IMG/VR virus record: IMGVR_UViG_3300028393_000183
Coordinates: 1-35,989 of that record
Length of the DNA stretch: 35,989 bases
Source: a virus
Strand: one strand, 5' to 3'
The position numbers and the translations under genes are program-made. How positions within the stretch are numbered: the stretch's first letter is position 1; each line of letters starts with the position of its first letter. Of this stretch, positions 7,385 through 17,100 are shown one piece after another. The notes below the pieces were generated by a model. It was given only the letters and a program-made list of their open reading frames with translations. It was not told where the DNA came from and did no database searches.

Positions 7385-10300
7385 ATTTTTTCTATTTTAA
7401 GTTCTTTAAGTAATTCCTCAAATTTACTATTTATTATTTGTCTTTTTTCAATTTTAGTCAAGTCTTTATACGTTTCTTCTAAGCCTTTGGCTTCTTGAGG
7501 CTTGCCAGCTTCTCTAACACTAACCTTTTCAGCAATCTTTTCTTTACCTCTTTCGGAAGGCTGTTTAGCTTGTCTTTCAATTTCTGTTTCATATTGTTCT
7601 ATTAAATTATTGATATGCTCATCTGGTACTTTCCCAAAGTTGTAATCATCTTCTCCCGGTTTTTCTAATGTTGCTTCTAATTTTGCAGTTTCTGCTTCCT
7701 CTTCTTCAGGCGTAATATTATACCTTCTATAAAATTCAGCTTCTTCCGCATCAAAATCTACTTCTTTATAACCATCTATTAATGCCTGTGCGGCTTCTGC
7801 TTTAGTTGGATGTTCTGAAATGGCTTGCATTAAAGCATTTTTAATTTCTCTATCATCAATGCCAGATAGTTCTTCGCTTACTCCATGAAGGCTTTCCCAT
7901 ATTGTATGAACTGCCTCATCCAAATCATCCCCTTCCCCTTTTTTAGCAACATAATCCCTTAATCTTGCTTCTTCAGATTTTAACTCTCTTTCACCTGTAT
8001 TTAATCTAGCTCTTTTTACATTGCCTGCTACTTCATCTATAGCTTCCCTGCTTAAATTTGCTCCAGCTAAATATTTTAATGCAGCAGAACGAGCATCACT
8101 TGGCTCTATTTTAGAAGCTTCTTTAATTACATTTCTTGTAATGGCTGCTTTTTCACCTGAAATTTGTCTTGTTAATTTCCTTTCCGCTTCTTGTTTTTCT
8201 TTTAAAGCTTTTTGATATGGTGTAACCTCTTCTTTTGTTTTAGAAATAGATTCTTGTCCTGTATAATTAGATTCACCTTCTGGTTTTAACATTACCTTAT
8301 CGCTACTACGCAGATTGAATATTTTAAATCTTTTAGATTCAGGATGCTCTGAAAATCTTTTAATTTGATAATCAGCTCCAGCTTTAATAATTGTGCCTTC
8401 GCTATATTGTTTCCAATTTTTACTCCAATCTGAAGCCCAAAATACCTTATCACCTACTTTAAATTCAGAAAGCGGTTTCCCTTGTTGTTTTATAAGTTTT
8501 ATTTTATTATCAATAAATTCTTCATCTGTTTTACCTATAGGCTTTAATTCGGGTTGAGCCTGTTCCTGAACTTTAATTTTATTTCTAATATCATCTAATT
8601 CTGCTTTAGCTTCTTTTGCTGCTTTTCTTAATGGGTCAAGTGTTTTTTTGGCTTCCTCTCCACCCATAGCAAACATCCCTTTTTGTTCACCACCAAACAT
8701 ACCAGCCTGCTTTACTTGAGTATCTTCAATTTTATTCCTTGCTTTTTTAAATTTATCTTCAGCAGCTGCAAATTTTGCTTCTGCTTTTTTAAGGTCATCT
8801 TTAGATAATACCGGTTCTGCTTCAATAGGTTTTTCTTTAATTTCTAAAAAATCATTGATTAATTTTACCAATTTAGGATTTTTACCATCTTTTAATGCTT
8901 TATGATAAAAATCTGAAATGTCTTCCCATTTGTTTTCTCTATAATTAAATTTATTCTTTCCTATTAACTCTTGTGCTTCATTATATACATCATAACTTTT
9001 AGGCGATATTTTACCACCTCTATAATCTTTTTCTAATAAATCTGCAATATTTTTAAGTTTTTCAGCTGTATCTTTTACCTTAACTTCATTTTCAGGAAGT
9101 TGTTTAATTTTAAAAGATATATCTTTTTTGTACAATGGCTCTATTTCTCCTTTGTCATTAATTATAAATTGAAAAAGACTACTTTCATCTCTTCCCTCTA
9201 TAGTATATATATCATAATCAACATCGTTTTTAATCGTTTTAATGCCAGTTTTCTTAAAATCTGAACCATGATGAATATCTTTTACACCATCTTCTGATGT
9301 TACTTCAAATTCTATATACTTTAATTTATCTTTTATATTATCTGAAGTTATATTTTTTAACTCTTTATTAGATATAACCTCTTTAGGCTTAGCTTCTTCT
9401 TTTACTTCAGTTGGTTTAACTTCTTCTTCTTTAATTCTATTTCTAATATTATCTACAACTTTATCAATTAATACAGCATCAGGAATTCCATTGGGGTATA
9501 TTTTAGATAATTCTTTAGCTATTTCTACGGCTTCTTTTGGACTATCAAATTCAATATTAGCAATAGCCATGCCACCCTCTTCTTTCCCTTGTATGTTTAA
9601 TAAAACTTTACCTTTAGAATTATCGTTAACCCTATATTTATTATTTTCAAAATAAACATTAGCCCCTGTCCCCAATTGTCTGATTGGCTTAACTTCTTCA
9701 GTTACTTCAACTTTAGCAGGCTTAACCTCTGCTTTAGCTAATTCATAATCAGCTAATGATTTTGGCACAGTTACTCTAACGAATTTTTCTACCTCCCCAT
9801 TTGACAAAGTATTTTCACCACTTGATGATATACGGTTCTTAAATACTTCAGGTACTTCTGTTTCTGATTTATATGTAAATGTAACAACATTACTCTTTGA
9901 TGATTCTTTAAATAATTGTTCTTCAGATGGTTTTTCAGTTGTCTTAATAACTTCTTTTGTTCCAATAGGTTTGCCTTGCATAGCCTCAAATTCTGTTTGG
10001 CTTACTTCTTTACCATCTACTACATATTGTTTAGTTCCTATTTTTTGACCTGTAATATCATCTACTTCTTCTGTTACTCCTGTTGGGTCTTTTGATTCTA
10101 CAACCTTATTAATTTGTTTATTGTAAAAGTTAATTTCATCTTGGTATTCTTTTATCCAAGAATCTATTTGTGGTTTTAATGCATCAGTAGTCTTTTCTTT
10201 ACGAGCTGTTAAATCATCTATATCTTGTTGTATATTTTTAACTTTTTGAGTAAGCCCAGTTACAGATGCTACTTTACCTTCTGGAACTAAATCTTGCACT

Positions 10301-11694
10301 TCCGCTTTGGTTTGTGCAAATTTACTTACATCATCCACAACCTTACCATTATCTCCATATTTTTGAGCTAAAGCATCTAATACAGGTTTAGGTGTTTCTG
10401 AAAGTACATTTTTAGCTGCTGCATATAAAATCTTAGGTACATATGGAGCAGCCATTGCTGTTTTAAATGCAGCATCCATTTTGGCTAAATCACCACCACC
10501 TCTAAACATATTCTCCACCTCTTCTGTTCTATCTACTTTATAACCAGCTTGCTTTTGAGTTTCAGCTCTCCCAAATTCTGCTCCTGCCCCTACAGCAAAC
10601 ATCTTAGGGCTTGACTTAACAACATTTTTCATTGCATCTTTAAATGCATCTGCCGTTCCTTGTTTTAAAATACCTGTGTGACCTTTTACTCCTACAGCAA
10701 GTATAGCCCCTACTAAAAAGTCTGGGATAGCTGATATGGTAGCATTGTCCATAGCCATTTTAGCGGCTTGTATTCTGTCCATTCCTTGGTCCAATCCTTT
10801 TTGATATAGAGCTTTTCTCTGGTTGGCAATACCATTCCAGTACATTTCAGCAGCTACCAATGCTGGACCTCCTACAGCCTCCTCAGCGGCTAATTTTGGC
10901 AATCCTCCTCCTAGTTGACCAAGATATCCTCCAACATTAGATGGTACCGATTCTGGTACATTTGGAGTATTTTTTATTTCTTCATCTGCAAAATCAGCAA
11001 ATTCTTCAGGATTTGTGATTGTATTTATTTTAGTGCTTTTTATTGGCTCTTTAAAGCTCTCAATTGCTGTATTAAATAAAGTTTCTCCTAATCCAGTAGT
11101 TCTTGTTAAGTATGGTTTTTTATCTCTCATACCTTCAACAAGACTTAGATCATTATTTTGCTCTCTTTCAATATAATCTTGTATTTGTTTTTGAGCAGCT
11201 GGTTTAGATGGATCAAATTTTAATCCCTTTTGCTTATATACATCTATAAGTGTATTAATTGCTGCATCCTGTACTTTAAGTTGTTTCTCGTATTTAACAA
11301 CATCTTGCTTTGGTAAATTTGTAGGGATAGTAACACCAGTATATGGTTTTACTCCTAATTTTTCTGCTACTATTTCATCTTCTTTGGTTCTAGACGGAGC
11401 AGGACTAACGCCTTTTTTAAGAGGCTCGATAAATTTTGATGGCAATTCTGTAAGAGAAGATATTTCTCCAGAAGGAAGTGTTTGGTCTTTTTTTTTTAAA
11501 TAAGAATCATAAAATTTAGATTCGTCTAATTTTGTTAAATCATTAGAAATCATAAAGTTATGAATTTCTTTAGCTTTTTCAGGCTTTGAATAAGTATCTA
11601 AAAATGTCTTTTCGTCTAATTTTGTTAAATTATTAGACTTCATAAACTTATATATAGGATTCTCCTGTTGACTATTTTGTATTTCTTCTGGCAT
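7369..11694 (-). CDS. Giant putative virion/ejection protein (1441 residues)
   Basis: The protein opens with two 30-residue-spaced copies of a short motif (FMKSNNLTKLDEKTF and FMISNDLTKLDESKF). Residues about 250-430 are glycine/alanine-rich and hydrophobic (GGYLGQLGGGLPKLAAEEA, SAIPDFLVGAILAVGV), as in membrane-interacting parts of ejected phage proteins. Then come long Lys/Glu-rich segments. Near residue 998 is GMFGGEQKGMFAMGGEEA, a motif I associate with large phage polyvalent proteins, and near 1080 KVGDKVFWASDWSKNW, possibly a small beta-barrel. The C-terminal 350 residues are charged and helical. No catalytic motif was recognised. Packaging with, or ejection alongside, the DNA is inferred from size, composition and position between tail and ferritin genes. 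Confidence 0.6.
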   Translation of the reverse strand: MPEEIQNSQQENPIYKFMKSNNLTKLDEKTFLDTYSKPEKAKEIHNFMISNDLTKLDESKFYDSYLKKKDQTLPSGEISSLTELPSKFIEPLKKGVSPAPSRTKEDEIVAEKLGVKPYTGVTIPTNLPKQDVVKYEKQLKVQDAAINTLIDVYKQKGLKFDPSKPAAQKQIQDYIEREQNNDLSLVEGMRDKKPYLTRTTGLGETLFNTAIESFKEPIKSTKINTITNPEEFADFADEEIKNTPNVPESVPSNVGGYLGQLGGGLPKLAAEEAVGGPALVAAEMYWNGIANQRKALYQKGLDQGMDRIQAAKMAMDNATISAIPDFLVGAILAVGVKGHTGILKQGTADAFKDAMKNVVKSSPKMFAVGAGAEFGRAETQKQAGYKVDRTEEVENMFRGGGDLAKMDAAFKTAMAAPYVPKILYAAAKNVLSETPKPVLDALAQKYGDNGKVVDDVSKFAQTKAEVQDLVPEGKVASVTGLTQKVKNIQQDIDDLTARKEKTTDALKPQIDSWIKEYQDEINFYNKQINKVVESKDPTGVTEEVDDITGQKIGTKQYVVDGKEVSQTEFEAMQGKPIGTKEVIKTTEKPSEEQLFKESSKSNVVTFTYKSETEVPEVFKNRISSSGENTLSNGEVEKFVRVTVPKSLADYELAKAEVKPAKVEVTEEVKPIRQLGTGANVYFENNKYRVNDNSKGKVLLNIQGKEEGGMAIANIEFDSPKEAVEIAKELSKIYPNGIPDAVLIDKVVDNIRNRIKEEEVKPTEVKEEAKPKEVISNKELKNITSDNIKDKLKYIEFEVTSEDGVKDIHHGSDFKKTGIKTIKNDVDYDIYTIEGRDESSLFQFIINDKGEIEPLYKKDISFKIKQLPENEVKVKDTAEKLKNIADLLEKDYRGGKISPKSYDVYNEAQELIGKNKFNYRENKWEDISDFYHKALKDGKNPKLVKLINDFLEIKEKPIEAEPVLSKDDLKKAEAKFAAAEDKFKKARNKIEDTQVKQAGMFGGEQKGMFAMGGEEAKKTLDPLRKAAKEAKAELDDIRNKIKVQEQAQPELKPIGKTDEEFIDNKIKLIKQQGKPLSEFKVGDKVFWASDWSKNWKQYSEGTIIKAGADYQIKRFSEHPESKRFKIFNLRSSDKVMLKPEGESNYTGQESISKTKEEVTPYQKALKEKQEAERKLTRQISGEKAAITRNVIKEASKIEPSDARSAALKYLAGANLSREAIDEVAGNVKRARLNTGERELKSEEARLRDYVAKKGEGDDLDEAVHTIWESLHGVSEELSGIDDREIKNALMQAISEHPTKAEAAQALIDGYKEVDFDAEEAEFYRRYNITPEEEEAETAKLEATLEKPGEDDYNFGKVPDEHINNLIEQYETEIERQAKQPSERGKEKIAEKVSVREAGKPQEAKGLEETYKDLTKIEKRQIINSKFEELLKELKIEKICPTD
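11497..11655 (-). repeat. Tandem 90-bp coding duplication at the N-terminus of the 1441-residue protein
   Basis: Residues 14-36 and 44-66 are two copies of an F-M-x-S-N-x-L-T-K-L-D-E motif. At DNA level a stretch including TTCGTCTAATTTTGTTAAAT on the plus strand is nearly identical in both copies, 90 bp apart. Preserved synonymous sites point to a fairly recent in-frame duplication. Confidence 0.8.
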
Positions 11695-11708
11695 TACTAA
11701 TTTTTTTA

Positions 11709-12998
11709 TTAATTAAATCCACCTTTTGGCACACCTTTAAAACCATTCCCTTTCCCATATTGAGGTTGGCGACCTTTCATTGGTTCAGTATTATATTTTA
11801 ATTGATAATTTTCCATCCCTTGTCTAGTTATTGTACCTGTTTTTGGATTTACAAATTTAACTGGTGTACCATTTTCAAATGTTACATTAAATCCTTTTAC
11901 ATGAGATGCCGTAGGACCAACTGCACTAAATATTTCTGCTGGCAAATTTTCTTTGTAAACATAAATAGTTCCATTATATGGATTACCTGAATTATCTAAT
12001 GCTGTTCCATTTTCAATTTTGCCACTTTTGAAATTCATATCTAATATAGAATCAAATAAATTACCTTGATTTTCGCCACCACCAATCGTTTTTTGAGTAT
12101 TTGGTTTTTGTTTAGCTAATGCTATTCTTATTTGTTCTGCTGTGGTTAATTTGACATTACTTCTTTTTTCATCTTTAGGAGCTTGACTCAAAATATTAGC
12201 ATATGATAATGCTGATAAATAATCAGGGCTTTTTTTATCTGGTAATGTGTAAATTTTATTTAGTCTTTCAACTTCCGATGGTTGACTAGCTATATGTTCA
12301 ATATATTTTCTATAACCAGTATCTTGTAATTCACCATTGGCTAATGTCATAAGTTGACCTTGATCTACTGTTAGCGGACTAACATCTTGGTATTTTACTT
12401 TTGAACCTTCTAAAAATGTAGGCACAGCTGCACCTTCAGTTCTTTTTAATGTATTAATTTTACTTAGTAATGCCATTGGATTATGCGGAGTCCAAGATTC
12501 TATTGTAGTTGCGTCTGGAGCTTCATATCCCAAACCAATTGCCTTTTTAGACCTATTAAGCATATCAAATACTTGATTTTCATCTACAGCTTTTCCTGAT
12601 TTGTGTAGTTGGTCTATATATGTTTTAAAAGCTTTATCTTCACCATATGCTTGCTTAGATTGACCAATTAAATTTTGAGCATCTCTTAAAGTTGCATTAT
12701 ATGTTGATTGAAATTCTGCTCCATATTTAGCTGGGTTTAAAATCTTATCTCTATTTTGTAAATAATATTGTTTTGCTTGACCTAATTTATTTAAGAATAC
12801 ATCTTGGTCTTGGCTTCGCATCCCTGCTGGATTTAATGATTTCTCATAATCCATAAAATACTTATCTAAAGCTTCCCTTTTAGCTGCTTCTTTTTGTTGA
12901 AGTTGAATAAATAAATTAGTTGGCTTAGATGTAAAATCTACTGCTATATTACCGCTTCTATATGGGTTTATCCCAGCTATTAATCCTGTTGATGCCAT
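11709..12998 (-). CDS. Putative virion protein, unknown function (429 residues)
   Basis: It starts MASTGLIAGINPYRSGNIAV and has a helical, Gln/Lys-rich first half (FIQLQQKEAAKREALDKYF). The end is glycine-rich and basic (KGNGFKGVPKGGFN). No enzymatic motif, signal peptide or transmembrane segment is evident. It lies 14 nt before the 1441-residue gene and just after the gp14-like gene, so it is probably an internal virion or tail component. I do not recognise a named family. Confidence 0.55.
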   Translation of the reverse strand: MASTGLIAGINPYRSGNIAVDFTSKPTNLFIQLQQKEAAKREALDKYFMDYEKSLNPAGMRSQDQDVFLNKLGQAKQYYLQNRDKILNPAKYGAEFQSTYNATLRDAQNLIGQSKQAYGEDKAFKTYIDQLHKSGKAVDENQVFDMLNRSKKAIGLGYEAPDATTIESWTPHNPMALLSKINTLKRTEGAAVPTFLEGSKVKYQDVSPLTVDQGQLMTLANGELQDTGYRKYIEHIASQPSEVERLNKIYTLPDKKSPDYLSALSYANILSQAPKDEKRSNVKLTTAEQIRIALAKQKPNTQKTIGGGENQGNLFDSILDMNFKSGKIENGTALDNSGNPYNGTIYVYKENLPAEIFSAVGPTASHVKGFNVTFENGTPVKFVNPKTGTITRQGMENYQLKYNTEPMKGRQPQYGKGNGFKGVPKGGFN

Positions 12999-13017
12999 TT
13001 TTTTCTTTTTTATTGTG

Positions 13018-13105
13018 GTTTAGCTACTGCTATACTACCTGCTGAACTTAACCCTTGTCCTGTTTAGCTGCTGCTATACTACCTGCTGAACTTAACCCTT
13101 GTCCT
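13018..13105 (-). repeat. Perfectly adjacent 44-bp tandem duplication at a gene end
   Basis: Two head-to-tail copies, 13018-13061 and 13062-13105, differ at one base (A/G at the ninth position of the unit). Because 44 is not a multiple of three, the second copy met on the minus strand is read in a new frame. The gp14-like protein therefore ends AAAKQDKG at 13048 instead of the likely earlier ending IAVAKPQ with stop at 13012-13010. Confidence 0.95.
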
Positions 13106-13638
13106 ACCATTTGCATCCCTGCATTATATCTTTCCCCAGCTGCTTGCGCTTTTAATTGCTCTAATTGTAATTTACGGTTATATGGTGTCATTTTGTTTAT
13201 ATCAAATTGTCTTTGATAATCAGCAGATTTAAGTTGTGTTGCAGAACCTACTTGACCAAATCTTTGTGCTCTTGAAGCTTCTGCTTGTGCGCCTAGGTTT
13301 TGCATAGCACCCATTTGATTAGCTTGTAAACGACTTATGCCGCCAATTCCTGATCTTCTATCTTGTAATGCACCAATACCTTGAGCTGTTGCTCTTTGTG
13401 CATTCATTGCACCTAATTGATATTGTTGTGATTGATATGGATTCTCTTTATATCTATTCATAGCCTCTTGATAATATGTATCAATTGACTTATCTGCTTT
13501 ATATAAAGGACTATTCCTAGCTTGTTCTTCAAGGGACTTTTGTGCTCTTTTTTGTTGATTATCTGCGGTAATCATTTGCGCTGTGCCAACACCAACACTA
13601 ACTGCTGCTGCTGTAACTCCAATTGCTATAAAACTCAT
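13048..13638 (-). CDS. Small internal virion protein, T7 gp14-like
   Basis: A 196-residue protein with an Ala/Val-rich hydrophobic N-terminus (IAIGVTAAAVSVGVG, residues 4-18), then a Gln/Ala/Arg-rich helical body (NAQRATAQGIGALQDRRSG, GAQAEASRAQRFGQVGSA) and a Gly/Ala-rich end. This composition and length match the small internal or ejection proteins of podoviruses such as T7 gp14, which help DNA pass the envelope; the similarity is compositional, so the role is inferred. The C-terminus was altered by the 44-bp tandem duplication. Its start overlaps the cupin gene by 4 nt. Confidence 0.6.
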   Translation of the reverse strand: MSFIAIGVTAAAVSVGVGTAQMITADNQQKRAQKSLEEQARNSPLYKADKSIDTYYQEAMNRYKENPYQSQQYQLGAMNAQRATAQGIGALQDRRSGIGGISRLQANQMGAMQNLGAQAEASRAQRFGQVGSATQLKSADYQRQFDINKMTPYNRKLQLEQLKAQAAGERYNAGMQMVGQGLSSAGSIAAAKQDKG

Positions 13639-14129
13639 AACTCAATTTTTTTAATTTCTTCTAATGCTTTTAAATATTCAGTTTTAATATCTGTGCCAGT
13701 TAAATAATTTAAATGTGGCTCTAGTATATTTTCTTCTATTTTTTCAACTATTTTTTCTTTCTCTTCATCATTTAAATTATTATATTCAGATTTCATGTCA
13801 TCTATTCTGTGAAAAGTAGTCCAAATACAATCTTCTATAATATATAAAACCCTTCTTGTTCCCGGAATTGTAATCCCAGTGTAAGGGGCTGTTATTTCAT
13901 TCCATTCATCCCCATCTATTGAAACTGCAACCTTACCATAAGAAACAATATAAGGATGCTCTGTTTTGTGAATTTTGCTTGTTATTAAAGATTCAGCAGG
14001 CATAAAAATCTCTCTTATATACATGCCATCTGTAAACCTATGAGTAGTAAGGCAATGAACTGGTTCGCAATTTTCTAACATAGCTGCTTCTAGCTCATCT
14101 AATCTATTATCGTTTTCCCTAATAATCAT
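13635..14129 (-). CDS. Cupin-fold phage protein
   Basis: A 164-residue protein whose residues about 35-110 show the small cupin pattern: DGMYIREIFMPAESL, then H54 and H58 in SKIHKTEHPYIVSYG, then PYTGITIPGTRRVLYIIED and a late H107 (WTTFHRID). Similar small cupins recur beside tail genes in phages. The three histidines could hold a metal, although cupin motif 1 is incomplete because the usual following Glu is not obvious. The C-terminal 50 residues are a charged helix (DEEKEKIVEKIEEN). Its start codon overlaps the stop of the muzzle-like gene by one base. A minor tail protein or a metal- or sugar-binding protein is possible; no substrate can be read from sequence. Confidence 0.65.
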   Translation of the reverse strand: MIIRENDNRLDELEAAMLENCEPVHCLTTHRFTDGMYIREIFMPAESLITSKIHKTEHPYIVSYGKVAVSIDGDEWNEITAPYTGITIPGTRRVLYIIEDCIWTTFHRIDDMKSEYNNLNDEEKEKIVEKIEENILEPHLNYLTGTDIKTEYLKALEEIKKIEL

Positions 14130-17100
14130 TATCTATTATTCAATGGTGAATTAATATATTTAGTCGTTGCGCTATTCAAATATACGAAAGAATTGGCACT
14201 TGCTTTCTCAAATTTTATTACAATATAGTTGCCCTTCAAACTATCCCCTTCTATAAGTCCTCCGGGGCTGTTAGAATCCTTTAAAAATGATGCTTGATAC
14301 TCTGATTCCAAAGTAACAAAATCTGCTTCTAAAAGCTCACTTTGTTGCTTTATACTTGTGCTTCCGCCTGTGTCCATTTGAGTATATATTACCGGACAAG
14401 CCCATGCTGTATTGCCTGTTTCCATAACCGAAATCCATGTCTTTTTATCCATTGAATTTGTGTTAAAAACGTTGGTTATTGAGGCATTATATTGTGTCCC
14501 ATAGAAATTACAATAAGGAAGTGTTCCATGTTTCCATATTTGACCATTTTTAAAGGTAAATAAGGTAGTATTCACTTCGCCCATAAACTCAGGGAAATAA
14601 GAATAAAATGACTCAAATGCATTCTCGTTTTCAGCAAATGAAATAGTATATGGGTCTTGGTGGTATTTTAAAGTAACACCCCCTGATTCGTATCTATTAA
14701 TCTCTTCCATTGCAATTATGTACTTATTAGTATTTGCATCAAATACCCCATAAATACATGGATTACCAGTATAAATACCTCCCGAAACAGGTATCCCATT
14801 ATTTAAATCATTTCTATAAGATGCTGTTTTAGATACAAAAAAAGCATTAGTTTTATTGATGATACTAATTGGTTCAATCCCATTTTGACTTAATCTACAA
14901 ACCACACCTCTATAATTATCTATAAAATAATCTGCAAAGTTATTCCAAGCCAAGCTTGTTGCTGCATCCCCAATACCATAATTACCTGCGTAATATTGTA
15001 TTTTATTAATTAATTGATTACTATTTGCTTGTAATGGATTACCAGTTACATCTTTGACAATTTGAGTCAAAATAGGCACATTACCTACTTTAAATTGTTG
15101 GAATACCTTCAAATATCTATCTCTAACATGCAATCTTAATACATCCCCAAATGTTCTATCATATTCATCAAAATCTTCATAAATAAATCTATTTGTAGCA
15201 TTAATATTAGTATTTGATTGATAAGCCTGACCAAATCTTATAACAGTTGGAAAATAAGTTTGTCTTGCATTTTCATCAATAACAGATGGTCTACCATTAC
15301 TATTGGTAACCAAGTTAAATGTATCATTAAAACTTTGCTCTATAATGCCAATAGTTTTATCTTTTACAATTTGAAAATCAAAATCCATCGGTTGAATAAT
15401 AATATTATTTGCACCAATGGCATCATTTGTAGACTGTGCTACTATCCATATTTTACCTGTTGGGGGAACACTAAATCTTTTATTAATTGTAAATGTTGTA
15501 GGCGTATTTTGAACTATATTATTTATTTCTATAGGTAATAATGAAATAGTATATTTAGCAGCAAAGGGACTTAAATTTGTACATATAATAGCATAAACTG
15601 AAAATGTAGAAGTACCATCAGAATCCATTGTAAATGTTCCGTTAATTGATACTATTTTTTCAGCTAAAGTAGATTTATTATAAAAGAAATAACCCGTACT
15701 AGCCCAAACAGGAAAGAATCCAGCAGTTAAAAATGCTTGAGCATTTGGTTGTGTTTGTATTCTATATGCAGTATTATCTATAGTATTTGTAACATTTATC
15801 GGAAATGTTTCACTTCTATTACCATATGCTCCAGCTGTATCTATATCAAATCTACCTGATGAATATGTAAAATTATCGGAAAATGGAACTGTTCTAAGTC
15901 TATAAAATAAATCTCCATTTGTAACAGGTATAATAGCTGGCACGCCTGATGGATCTATGCTAGATTGTGTTTGTAATAAACCCATATGATATCTATCAGC
16001 TGTTCCCGGATTGCCGATACCATACTCCTTGCCAAATTCATAAAAAAATCTTTGTGTAGAATCAGCATTTGTAGAATAATTATATAATAAAATCTCATAA
16101 TGCTGAAAATCAGGAGTACCGGGAAAATCAAAATTTAAACCTATATCATCATTAGGATATCTTATTTTTAGGAAATTACCGTTCGCTGTGTATGTATTAT
16201 TGTCTAAAGGTGGAGATGGTAATGTTATGTTATATTCAAATGAAGAAACTGTACCTACTATTTCATAATCATATTGGGGCGGATTTGTAAGATAATTTAT
16301 ATCATTACTTACATTATATCTAGCATAAAATCTAATTCTATCTCCTTCTGTGTAATTATATGAAACAACATTTTGAGTTGAACTTATAGCCTCATTATAT
16401 GTAGCTATATTTCCAATACCTATATAAATAAATCTTGAATTATCTACCCCATTAGTAATGCCTGCAAAAGCTGATTCACTAACCCAACATAATCTTTTAT
16501 TATAGGTTGTATTATTTGATCTTAAAACTTGATAATAAGTTGCATATAATGGGGGTATATTAAATATAGATAAATTAATTTCAGGGAATGTAACGCCTTC
16601 TACTCTTGCAGGTGTGTTAATTGTACCTAATGCCGATGTTTGTGCGCCAATTGTTCTTCCCTGTGCATCAAAATATTGAATAGCATATTGATAACCAGAG
16701 TCCCATACATTAGCAAATCGGGTATTATCTGAATCTAATAAAGGGAATGTCTTAAAACCTACAGAGGTCAAAACAAATCCATCTGGATATTCCATAACCA
16801 ATTTATTCCCAACTAATGATATTTGAGTAAATCCTTTTACTATCATTGCGGCAGAAATTCCAGCTAAAATATCACTAACCAAATAAGAACTAGTTATCCC
16901 AGATGTTGAATAAGATGTACTCAAATCTGTTCCATCAGATGCAAATGAATTTATATAATATCCTCCAGCGGCATTATTTAATGTTTCCACCTCATTATCT
17001 AGCCCATTTGTACCAGTACCATATAGGTATATATTCATAAAAGTACCAGTACCATTATCTATACCATCTACTGTTGCAAGCAATAATAATCCAGCTTGGT

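Noticed and set aside
3507-11694. Possible peptidoglycan hydrolase or RNA polymerase domain in the giant proteins, as in other podovirus ejection proteins
   Set aside because: I found no lysozyme, transglycosylase or NlpC/P60 catalytic motif and no polymerase metal-binding DxDGD motif in either protein.
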